NCBI GenBank assembly: GCA_900321195.1 | Contig: ONVG01000006.1 | Span: 1-17,332 of the forward strand | Source of the DNA: an uncultured Eubacteriales bacterium | Lineage (GTDB): Bacteria; Bacillota; Clostridia; Oscillospirales; Acutalibacteraceae | Direction: 5' to 3' | Length of the DNA: 17,332 nt | Shown: in pieces, positions 1-7,588 of the stretch | Layout of the letters: every line of letters begins with the position of its first letter | Position numbering within the stretch: the first letter of the stretch is position 1 | Position numbers and translations under genes: made by a program | The notes under the pieces: generated by a model | Database searches by the model: none | Told to the model about the DNA's origin: nothing | What the model saw: only the letters and a program-made list of their open reading frames with translations

Positions 1-113
1 AAGGGTGTATCAAAGAGGAGAAGAAATTTAAGGTCTGGATGGATGAATATAATAAGGTTATAAATTATAAAGACTGGGATAAGCTTCTTGAGTATATGGG
101 AATAAGTGTATGA
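1..113 (+). CDS. 3' end of an unidentified protein (partial)
   Basis: An open frame enters from the left edge (first full codon at base 3) and ends with TGA at 111-113. The visible 36 residues are rich in Lys, Glu, Tyr and Trp and end in EYMGISV. This looks like a genuine charged C-terminus, but no domain can be recognised from so short a piece. The frame stops about 50 bases before a strong bidirectional terminator that also serves the convergent nfnB gene, which is what the end of a real transcription unit would look like. The function is unknown. It is also possible that the frame is open by chance. Confidence 0.5.
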   Translation, partial: GCIKEEKKFKVWMDEYNKVINYKDWDKLLEYMGISV

Positions 114-162
114 AATCAGATATGTAAATGATTCTATCAGGCAGCAGGATAAAAATAAAAAT

Positions 163-207
163 AGGTACAGTAATTGCTATGATAAGTTTACTGTACCTGT
201 TTTTTGT
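163..207. terminator. Bidirectional intrinsic terminator between convergent genes
   Basis: The arms AGGTACAGTAA (163-173) and TTACTGTACCT (188-198) form a perfect 11-bp stem with a 14-nt loop. A T6 run follows on the plus strand (201-205 region). An A-rich run precedes it (151-162), which reads as a T-rich run on the minus strand. The hairpin lies 12 bases past the nfnB stop and 50 bases past the stop of the partial plus-strand gene, so it can end both transcripts. Confidence 0.85.
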
Positions 208-210
208 GCT

Positions 211-1611
211 TTAAGCTTTTTCGGAAATATACTTGTGTATTGCCTTTGCAGCAGCCTTTCCTGTGCCCATAGCAAGTATTACCGTTGCCGCACCTGTAAC
301 CGCGTCGCCGCCTGCATATACGCCTTCACGGCTCGTAAGACCGTTTTCGCCGTCTGTTACGATACAGCCCTTTGCATTTACTTCAAGTCCGGGAGTAGTC
401 TTTCTTATAAGCGGATTAGGGCTTGTGCCTATAGCCATTATCATTGTATCGACATCAAGTATGAATTCGCTGTCCTTTTTCTCAACAGGCCGTCTTCTGC
501 CGCTCTCATCAGGCTCGCCAAGCTCCATTTCGATACATTTCATGCCGCATACCTTTCCGTCACTGTCGCCAAGTACTTCAACGGGATTTGTGAGTGTCTT
601 GAATATTATTCCCTCTTCGATCGCATGTTCGACCTCTTCCTTACGCGCCGGAAGCTCGTCCATGCCTCTGCGGTAGACGATATAGACTTCATCTGCGCCC
701 ATTCTCATTGCAGACCTTGCTGAGTCCATAGCAACATTTCCGCCGCCTACAACGGCTACCTTTTTGCCGTGACCGATAGGCGTTTTGCTGCCTTCCTTGT
801 ATGCCTTCATAAGATTTATTCTTGTAAGATATTCGTTTGCGGAATATACTCCTTTAAGGCTTTCACCGGGTATGCTCATAAATCTCGGAAGTCCTGCGCC
901 GCTGCCGATATATACGGCTTCATTGCCCATTTCAAAAAGCTCATCGACAGTTAGTATCTTTCCGATGACCATATTTGTTTCGATATCGACACCGATAGCC
1001 TTGAGGTTGTCTATTTCCTTCTGAACGATTATTTTCGGAAGTCTGAATTCTGGTATTCCGTAAACAAGAACGCCGCCGGCAAGGTGGAGCGCTTCATAAA
1101 CAGTGACTTTATATCCTAACTTTGCAAGATCGCCTGCAGCTGTAAGACCGCTCGGACCTGCGCCGATTATTGCGACTTTATGACCGTTAGGAACAGGCAT
1201 TTCGGGCGCATCCTTGCAGTTTTCTCTGTGGTAGTCTGCAACAAAGCGTTCAAGTCTGCCTATTCCTACGCTTTCACCCTTTATACCTCTTACGCATTTG
1301 CTTTCACACTGCTTTTCCTGCGGACAGACTCTGCCGCACACAGCCGGAAGTGAGCTTGACTGTGAGATTATCTTATAAGCGCCCTCCATATCCTCATTAG
1401 CGACTCTTTCTATGAAAGCGGGGATGTTTATTGAAACGGGACATGCTGTTGTACACGGCTTGTTCCTGCAGTTAAGGCATCTTCTTGCTTCGTTTACAGC
1501 CATTTCGTATGTATAGCCTAAAGCTACCTCGTCAAAGTTGCGCTTTCTGCTCTCAGGCTCCTGTACGGGCATAGGACATTTTTTTGTATCGTTGTTTCTC
1601 TGTACGGACAT
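211..1611 (-). CDS. nfnB: NfnB: large subunit of bifurcating ferredoxin:NADP+ oxidoreductase (GltD-like)
   Basis: This 466-aa flavoprotein is of the glutamate-synthase small-subunit (GltD) type. The N-terminal cysteines C45, C48, C53, C57 and C92, C96, C102, C106 fit two [4Fe-4S] clusters. An FAD Rossmann motif GAGPSG lies at about 150-155 and an NADPH Rossmann motif GGGNVAMD at about 289-296. The C-terminal GGDAVTGAATV completes the FAD site. The family alternatives are the glutamate synthase beta subunit, sulfide dehydrogenase SudA and NfnB. The adjacent upstream FNR-type subunit with a [2Fe-2S] site, and the lack of a GltB large subunit, favour Nfn, which couples NADH, NADPH and reduced ferredoxin in the cytoplasm. 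The start codon is 2 bases from the nfnA stop, with an AGGAGG site inside the nfnA end, so the two are translationally coupled. Confidence 0.88.
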   Translation of the reverse strand: MSVQRNNDTKKCPMPVQEPESRKRNFDEVALGYTYEMAVNEARRCLNCRNKPCTTACPVSINIPAFIERVANEDMEGAYKIISQSSSLPAVCGRVCPQEKQCESKCVRGIKGESVGIGRLERFVADYHRENCKDAPEMPVPNGHKVAIIGAGPSGLTAAGDLAKLGYKVTVYEALHLAGGVLVYGIPEFRLPKIIVQKEIDNLKAIGVDIETNMVIGKILTVDELFEMGNEAVYIGSGAGLPRFMSIPGESLKGVYSANEYLTRINLMKAYKEGSKTPIGHGKKVAVVGGGNVAMDSARSAMRMGADEVYIVYRRGMDELPARKEEVEHAIEEGIIFKTLTNPVEVLGDSDGKVCGMKCIEMELGEPDESGRRRPVEKKDSEFILDVDTMIMAIGTSPNPLIRKTTPGLEVNAKGCIVTDGENGLTSREGVYAGGDAVTGAATVILAMGTGKAAAKAIHKYISEKA

Positions 1612-1613
1612 TT

Positions 1614-2456
1614 TTATTTTTCCTCCTGGTTAAAAAGGTTGCATGACGCTTCACGGGCATGAGATTCAAAATCCTTGTATATAGTACCTCTGTGCATAGC
1701 TTCATCAAAATCCACAAGATGACCGTCAAAATCAGGGCCGTCAACACATGCAAATTTTGTTTTTCCGCCGACTGTAAGACGGCAGCCGCCGCACATTCCT
1801 GTTCCGTCTATCATTATCGGGTTCATGCTTACTATAGTTTTGATATTATATTTTTTTGTCAGCAGACAGACAAATTTCATCATAATGAGCGGACCTATAG
1901 CGATGACTTCATCATACTGATTGCCGTCCTTGATGAGCTGTTCGAGCGCGTCCGTTACAAGACCCTTTTCACCGCAGCTTCCGTCGTCAGTCATTATTTT
2001 AAGTATATCGCTTACGGAGCGGAATTCATCCTCAAGGATAATGAGGTCTTTATTCCTGAAGCCTGCGACAGTGTGTACTTCACAGCCGATATTGTGCAGC
2101 TTTTTAGCTATGGGATATGCGATAGCGCAGCCAACGCCGCCGCCTATGACGGCAACCTTTTTCAGACCGTCTGTTTCGCTCGGACATCCAAGAGGACCCG
2201 CAAAATCATGCAGACAATCGCCCTCATTGAGAGTATCAAGCTCCATAGTTGAAGCGCCGACTATCTGATATATAATTGTTACCGTACCTTTTTCACGGTC
2301 GAAATCGGCAATAGTAAGCGGAACACGCTCGCTGTCCTCTTTGGCTCTGAAAATAATGAACTGTCCTGGCTCAGCCTTTTTTGCTATCAGCGGAGCTTCA
2401 ATCTCCATAAGTGAAACTGTAGGATTAAGGGATCTTTTTCTCACGATCTTATACAT
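1614..2456 (-). CDS. nfnA: NfnA: small subunit of bifurcating ferredoxin:NADP+ oxidoreductase (FNR-like)
   Basis: This 280-aa protein is of the ferredoxin-NADP reductase/dihydroorotate dehydrogenase electron-transfer type. An N-terminal FAD-binding beta barrel carries RVPLTIAD at 44-51. The NAD-binding Rossmann region starts at GGGVGCAI (105-112). The C-terminal part has C222, C225 and C237 followed by acidic residues (D239, D242), matching the unusual [2Fe-2S] site of Nfn small subunits. In the known complex this subunit binds NAD(H) and passes electrons to the large subunit, encoded immediately downstream. The start is supported by AGAAAGGA about 10 bases upstream. It is the first gene of a two-gene operon divergent from the araC-type gene. 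Confidence 0.87.
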   Translation of the reverse strand: MYKIVRKRSLNPTVSLMEIEAPLIAKKAEPGQFIIFRAKEDSERVPLTIADFDREKGTVTIIYQIVGASTMELDTLNEGDCLHDFAGPLGCPSETDGLKKVAVIGGGVGCAIAYPIAKKLHNIGCEVHTVAGFRNKDLIILEDEFRSVSDILKIMTDDGSCGEKGLVTDALEQLIKDGNQYDEVIAIGPLIMMKFVCLLTKKYNIKTIVSMNPIMIDGTGMCGGCRLTVGGKTKFACVDGPDFDGHLVDFDEAMHRGTIYKDFESHAREASCNLFNQEEK

Positions 2457-2524
2457 TTATGATACATTCCTTTCTAAAGAAAAGAACGTTAAGTCAAGCA
2501 AAACGTCCATTTTATATAAGCTTT

Positions 2525-2553
2525 ATTTTAGCATACTTTATCATTTCATACAA
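2525..2553 (-). promoter_or_regulatory. Candidate promoter of nfnAB with extended -10
   Basis: Read on the minus strand: -35 TTGTAT (plus 2548-2553), a 17-base spacer, then -10 TAAAAT (plus 2525-2530) preceded by TATGc, a TRTGn extended -10. Transcription would start near 2518, giving a leader of about 60 bases. The -35 is weak (3 of 6), so the call rests on the extended -10. Confidence 0.42.
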
Positions 2554-2684
2554 GAGAAAATGTATAAAAAATCGTATTATAATTGAACTTTGCATTTTTC
2601 CTAATATTGCAAAAAATAGTTATTTATTACAAATAATAAAACAAAAATTATACAAAAAATCACCCATTATTTGTCGTTAATAGG

Positions 2685-2713
2685 TTGACATTTTATCTAT
2701 TAGATATTATAAT
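2685..2713 (+). promoter_or_regulatory. Perfect-consensus sigma-70-type promoter with palindromic spacer
   Basis: TTGACA (2685-2690), a 17-base spacer, and TATAAT (2708-2713) match the vegetative consensus exactly. The spacer contains TATCTA-T-TAGATA (2694-2706), a perfect dyad placed where a repressor would block RNA polymerase. Predicted start near 2720. It points at the AraC/cupin gene 230 bases downstream; no other plus-strand gene lies between. Confidence 0.8.
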
Positions 2714-2827
2714 GATAAAAAATACCAATTAATATATTAACAGCTGAACAAAAAAGCATTATTATACATTAAATGGAAAAAATTCCAATTAATGTTCAAA
2801 CGGCTTATCTGTACTAAAATATCCCAA

Positions 2828-2848
2828 GGTACATTTTTGAAATGTACC
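2828..2848 (+). repeat. Perfect inverted repeat in the regulator leader
   Basis: GGTACATTT (2828-2836) and AAATGTACC (2840-2848) form a perfect 9-bp stem with a 3-base TTG loop. No T-run follows, so it is not an ordinary terminator. It could be a DNA operator for a dimeric protein, possibly the AraC-type regulator itself, or an RNA hairpin in the 5' leader. Confidence 0.6.
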
Positions 2849-2950
2849 ATAATCTCTGTAAAAACTCACATCTGCCGTATGAAAAAGAAAAAAGTAAGAG
2901 GAAAGAATTCAGGGGGTTCTTGAAATTTTTTAAAAAAAAGGGGTATTGAA

Positions 2951-3841
2951 ATGCAGCAGGAAGAAATTTTAAGCTTGAAGGAAACAGGACAAAAAGGTGA
3001 CTTTTTACTGCCGTTTGTAGTATGCAAGACTTTTCTCCCTGACTTTTACACTACATTTCCTATGCACTGGCATGATGAAATGGAGATAGTGTATGTCGAC
3101 AAGGGAGAATATATCGAAACTATCGATTTTGAAAATTACCATGTAAAAAAAGGGGATATAATTATCGTCCCGCCGTGTATGCTGCATTCGTTCAAGCAGT
3201 ATGAGGAAGAACGCGCTATATTCAGAAGCGTGCTTTTTGACCTCAGTATCGTTACGGGAAACAATACCGATGCTTGCTCGATAAAGTATTTCACACCGTT
3301 TACGGAGAACAGATTTATAGTTCCCGTAGTTATATCGCAGGGCGATCTCCATTATGATGAACTCAGAGAAAAAGTGCTTTCAATAATGCGTATTTATTAC
3401 GATAAAGAGGAATGCTTTGAGCTGAAGCTCAAAGCAGAGCTTTTCGGTATGTTCAATCTCCTCTTCAGATATTTCCTTGAAAGTGAGGACAATACGAATA
3501 CCGTAAAGGCAGGCACAACAAAGAGCGTAAAAATGATACTCGACTATATCAGCGAGAATTACATGTATCCGATAACCATAGACGAGCTTGCGGAAACCGT
3601 CAATCTCAGCAAGCATTATTTCATGCGTTTCTTTAAGAAATATATGGGTATGACATGCATTGAATACATAAACGATTACCGGCTTAATATCGCCGCGAAC
3701 CTTCTTCTTACTACTCGAATGAGGATAACAGAGGTCGCTGTCAGCATTGGCATAACCAACCTTTCGTACTTCAACAGGATATTCAAAAAGAAATTCCATC
3801 TCACTCCGAAGGAATACCGTTTCAACGCTGACAATACCTAA
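2951..3841 (+). CDS. AraC-family transcriptional regulator with N-terminal cupin domain
   Basis: This 296-aa cytoplasmic DNA-binding regulator has an N-terminal cupin-like ligand domain at about 25-100, with HWHDEMEIVYV (39-49), a GD-turn (KKGDIIIVPP) and a later LHSF. The linker is helical. The C-terminal double helix-turn-helix spans about 192-291: a first HTH around 209-230 (ITIDELAETVNLSKHYF) and a second ending in the family signature region SYFNRIFKKKFHLTPKEYR. Members of this class usually sense sugars or related small molecules and control neighbouring genes; the ligand cannot be read from sequence. The ATG is preceded by AAGGGG about 7 bases upstream. The divergent nfnAB operon is a possible target, but no sugar-utilisation gene is next to it. 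Confidence 0.9.
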   Translation: MQQEEILSLKETGQKGDFLLPFVVCKTFLPDFYTTFPMHWHDEMEIVYVDKGEYIETIDFENYHVKKGDIIIVPPCMLHSFKQYEEERAIFRSVLFDLSIVTGNNTDACSIKYFTPFTENRFIVPVVISQGDLHYDELREKVLSIMRIYYDKEECFELKLKAELFGMFNLLFRYFLESEDNTNTVKAGTTKSVKMILDYISENYMYPITIDELAETVNLSKHYFMRFFKKYMGMTCIEYINDYRLNIAANLLLTTRMRITEVAVSIGITNLSYFNRIFKKKFHLTPKEYRFNADNT

Positions 3842-3917
3842 AAAGTGCATTAAAAATTTTTTGATTTCTTTTTCTATAAAGCTTGCTTCGCGTGAATAAA
3901 GTTATGGTCTGCAATCA

Positions 3918-3994
3918 GAGCGGAGCGGAGCGAGCGACAACGCGAATCGGAACCGGCAGCTTGCCGGCGCGAATCGGGACCGGCAGCTTGCCGG
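3918..3994. repeat. GC-rich repeat patch: (GAGCG)x3 plus two tandem 27-bp units
   Basis: GAGCG is repeated three times plus AGCG (3918-3936). Two directly adjoining 27-base units follow (3941-3967 and 3968-3994), differing at one base (A or G at unit position 11). Each unit ends in CCGGCAGCTTGCCGG, a hairpin with a 6-bp GC stem and 3-base loop. The patch is much richer in GC than the flanks. No protein gene is credible here. Confidence 0.8.
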
Positions 3995-4002
3995 TGATTT
4001 TT
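3980..4002 (+). terminator. Possible terminator of the AraC-type gene
   Basis: The second CCGGCA/TGCCGG hairpin (3980-3994) is followed after TGA by a T5 run (3998-4002). The distance from the AraC-type stop (140 bases) and the short T-run make this tentative; the hairpin may only be part of the repeat. Confidence 0.35.
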
Positions 4003-4023
4003 GTAGAAAAAATTTAAAAAGGC

Positions 4024-4053
4024 TTGACAAAAAGACGGCTCTTGTGGTAAAAT
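4024..4053 (+). promoter_or_regulatory. Promoter of the str operon
   Basis: TTGACA (4024-4029, perfect -35), an 18-base spacer, and TAAAAT (4048-4053) preceded by TGTGg, a TRTGn extended -10. Start predicted at about 4059-4062. An AT-rich stretch lies directly upstream (about 3996-4022). The leader to rpsL is about 165 bases. Confidence 0.8.
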
Positions 4054-4058
4054 GAATA

Positions 4059-4081
4059 CTTGCAGGCGTAATGCCTGCAAG
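4059..4081 (+). promoter_or_regulatory. Hairpin at the 5' end of the str transcript
   Basis: CTTGCAGGC (4059-4067), loop GTAAT, GCCTGCAAG (4073-4081): a perfect 9-bp stem. A T6 run (4086-4091) follows four bases later, so it resembles a terminator or attenuator. It begins at the predicted transcription start, which makes a 5'-stabilising hairpin or a start-proximal pause or termination element the main alternatives. Confidence 0.6.
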
Positions 4082-4223
4082 ATGATTTTTTACTGTAAGA
4101 GTCATACGTTTTTTGGTATAAAATGTTGATAAATACAGTGAAAATCGACGGTTTTGCGTTTACCGGCCGTGTTTAAAGATCCGGCTGTTAAACATATAAA
4201 AAATATGCAAGGAGGTGCAAGAA

Positions 4224-4646
4224 TTGCCAACATTTAACCAGTTGGTCCGTAAGGGCAGAGAGGTCTCCGAAAAGAAGGCTAAGGCTCCCGCACTTCTCAA
4301 GGGCTGGAACTCAAAGAAGCGCAGAGCTATCAACCAGAATTCACCTCAGAAGAGAGGCGTTTGTACTGCTGTTAAGACAGCTACACCTAAAAAGCCTAAC
4401 TCAGCTATCAGAAAGATCGCCAGAGTAAGACTTTCAAACGGTATAGAAGTAACATCCTATATTCCCGGTGTAGGTCATAACCTCCAGGAGCACAGCGTTG
4501 TTCTTATAAGAGGCGGACGTGTTAAGGACCTCCCCGGTGTGCGTTATCATATCATCAGAGGTACACTCGACGCACAGGGTGTTGCAAAGCGTATGCAGGC
4601 TCGTTCCAAGTACGGTGCAAAGCGTCCTAAGGCAGGCAAGAAGTAA
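4224..4646 (+). CDS. rpsL: 30S ribosomal protein S12
   Basis: The 140-aa product begins MPTFNQLVRKGR, the canonical Firmicutes S12 start. It sits at the decoding centre and monitors codon-anticodon pairing. Compared with the E. coli form it has a 13-residue insertion in the N-terminal extension (about 22-40), typical of Firmicutes. The core motifs TPKKPNSA (54-61), GHNLQEHSVVLIRGGRVKDLPGVRYH and the RSKYG-(A)KRPKA tail are intact. The residues equivalent to E. coli K43 and K88 are Lys (K56, K101), so no classic streptomycin-resistance substitution is seen there. The start codon is TTG (4224); AAGGAGGT (4209-4216) is spaced correctly for it, whereas the GTG at 4215 overlaps the Shine-Dalgarno and would add QEL. 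First gene of the str operon. Confidence 0.97.
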   Translation: MPTFNQLVRKGREVSEKKAKAPALLKGWNSKKRRAINQNSPQKRGVCTAVKTATPKKPNSAIRKIARVRLSNGIEVTSYIPGVGHNLQEHSVVLIRGGRVKDLPGVRYHIIRGTLDAQGVAKRMQARSKYGAKRPKAGKK

Positions 4647-4718
4647 TTTCCGGTGCTTCATCAAAAATTCGGAAAACAAAAACATTCTTAAGGATTTACG
4701 TTTTTAAAGATAGTGCAA

Positions 4719-4758
4719 TACAGAGATGTATTTTTATATATATTTATGCCTCTCTGTA
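4719..4758 (+). promoter_or_regulatory. Inverted repeat in the rpsL-rpsG spacer
   Basis: TACAGAGA (4719-4726) and TCTCTGTA (4751-4758) can form an 8-bp stem around a 24-base AT-rich loop in the unusually long 178-base gap between the S12 and S7 genes. In E. coli, S7 represses its operon by binding the S12-S7 spacer; whether this element does the same is unknown. Confidence 0.45.
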
Positions 4759-4824
4759 CGGCAATACGGAAGCAAAGTCCTTTCGAGTACCTATGAAATC
4801 ACTAATGTGAAGGAGGGAAGTAAA

Positions 4825-5295
4825 GTGCCAAGAAGAGGTAATGTTGCAAAACGTGACGTTTTGCCGGATCCGGTCTATAATTCAAAGTTAGTAACACGCC
4901 TTATCAACAACATCATGTATGATGGAAAGAAGGGTGTTGCACAGAAGATCGTTTACGGTGCTTTCAATATCGTAAATGAAAAGACAGGTAAAGAGCCGCT
5001 TGAGGTTTTCGAGCAGGCTATGGAAAAAGTAATGCCTACTCTTGAGGTAAAGGCTCGCCGTGTCGGCGGTGCTACTTACCAGGTTCCTATGGAGGTAAGA
5101 CCTGAGAGAAGACAGACACTCGGACTTCGTTGGATCTCAAGATATTCAAGACTGAGATCTGAAAAGACCATGAAGGAAAGACTTGCCGGAGAGATCCTTG
5201 ATGCTGTTAACGGTGTCGGTGGTGCTGCCAAGAAGTGCGAGGAAACACACAGAATGGCAGAAGCAAACAAGGCATTTGCTCACTACAGATGGTAA
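4825..5295 (+). CDS. rpsG: 30S ribosomal protein S7
   Basis: The 156-aa product (the usual S7 length) starts MPRRGNVAKRDVLPDPVYNS. It is a primary 16S rRNA binder that nucleates the 30S head and lines the E site. The conserved segments LVTRLINNIMYDGKKGVAQKI, the central RRVGGATYQVPMEVRPERR loop (about 78-96) and the C-terminal AEANKAFAHYRW are intact. The start is GTG at 4825 with AGGAGG at 4811-4816; an in-frame ATG at 4726 would add 33 non-conserved residues and is rejected. It lies 178 bases after rpsL and 69 before fusA, in the order rpsL-rpsG-fusA-tuf. Confidence 0.97.
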   Translation: MPRRGNVAKRDVLPDPVYNSKLVTRLINNIMYDGKKGVAQKIVYGAFNIVNEKTGKEPLEVFEQAMEKVMPTLEVKARRVGGATYQVPMEVRPERRQTLGLRWISRYSRLRSEKTMKERLAGEILDAVNGVGGAAKKCEETHRMAEANKAFAHYRW

Positions 5296-5297
5296 AA

Positions 5298-5343
5298 GCG
5301 GCATAAAAAATGCCGCCTGACAGCAAGACGGCTCAGTCCGTCT
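5298..5343 (+). promoter_or_regulatory. Two adjacent small hairpins between rpsG and fusA
   Basis: GCGGCAT / ATGCCGC (5298-5304 with 5310-5316, loop A5) and AGACGG / CCGTCT (5326-5331 with 5338-5343, 6-base loop). Neither is followed by a T-run, so termination is unlikely. mRNA processing, stability or translational control are possible roles. They end 9 bases before the fusA AAGGAGG site. Confidence 0.5.
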
Positions 5344-5364
5344 GATATAAAGGAGGATAATTAT

Positions 5365-7467
<2,103 letters not shown>

Positions 7468-7472
7468 TATCG

Positions 7473-7504
7473 AATAAATTTATCAAATAAATAAATTTAT
7501 CAAA
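7473..7504 (+). repeat. Tandem AT-rich 15-bp direct repeat upstream of the tuf promoter
   Basis: AATAAATTTATCAAA occurs at 7473-7487 and again at 7490-7504, a 17-base period. It begins 6 bases after the fusA stop and ends 6 bases before the tuf -35, the position of an UP element contacted by the RNA polymerase alpha subunits. Confidence 0.7.
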
Positions 7505-7510
7505 AAATAC

Positions 7511-7539
7511 TTGCATTTTGGTCTTATTGTTGTTAAAAT
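7511..7539 (+). promoter_or_regulatory. Internal promoter of tuf, inside a dyad
   Basis: TTGCAT (7511-7516), a 17-base spacer, and TAAAAT (7534-7539) preceded by TGt (extended -10). Predicted start near 7546, leader about 43 bases. The promoter is covered by a near-perfect dyad, TTGCA...TGCAA outside and TTGGTCTTAT...ATAAGACCAA inside (7511-7553). It would give tuf expression separate from the upstream str genes. Confidence 0.62.
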
Positions 7540-7588
7540 AAGACCAAGTGCAAAGCTTTAAATTTTTCTATTTAGGAGGTAATTTCCA

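Larger units (their letters stand above)
2457..2950. other. Divergent AT-rich intergenic region nfnA / araC-type gene
   Basis: This 494-base stretch has no convincing gene. It holds the candidate nfnAB promoter on the minus strand, a perfect-consensus plus-strand promoter (2685-2713), a repeated CCAATTAAT motif (near 2724 and 2785), a perfect 9-bp stem-loop (2828-2848), and a purine-rich stretch leading to the regulator's start. The plus-strand leader would be about 230 bases, long for a regulator gene. Confidence 0.7.
3842..4223. other. Intergenic region between the AraC-type gene and rpsL
   Basis: This 382-base stretch has no supported gene. In order it holds an AT-rich tail, the GC-rich repeat patch (3918-3994), the str operon promoter (4024-4053), a 9-bp hairpin starting at the predicted transcript start (4059-4081), a long AT-rich leader, a second weaker inverted repeat TGTTTAA (4170-4176) / TTAAACA (4188-4194), and the rpsL ribosome binding site. 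Confidence 0.7.

Noticed and set aside
106..723. Plus-strand open frames opposite nfnB
   Set aside because: They are antisense shadows of a well-conserved flavoprotein, with a Cys/Tyr-rich translation typical of reversed coding sequence.
211..1611. Glutamate synthase small subunit (gltD)
   Set aside because: No glutamate synthase large subunit is adjacent, and the coupled FNR/[2Fe-2S] partner fits Nfn or SudAB better. SudAB-type naming remains an alternative.
2773..2817. 14-codon plus-strand frame in the regulator leader, a possible leader peptide
   Set aside because: No ribosome binding site, no run of a control amino acid, and no terminator behind it.
3918..3994. CRISPR array
   Set aside because: The two units adjoin without spacers and no cas gene is present.
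3874..4105. Minus-strand open frames of about 67 codons over the GC-rich repeat
   Set aside because: They only translate the tandem repeat (repeating RQAAG/DSR stretches), overlap the str promoter, and lack a ribosome binding site.
4726..4824. N-terminal extension of rpsG from the upstream ATG
   Set aside because: The 33 added residues are not part of S7; GTG 4825 with AGGAGG gives the canonical start.
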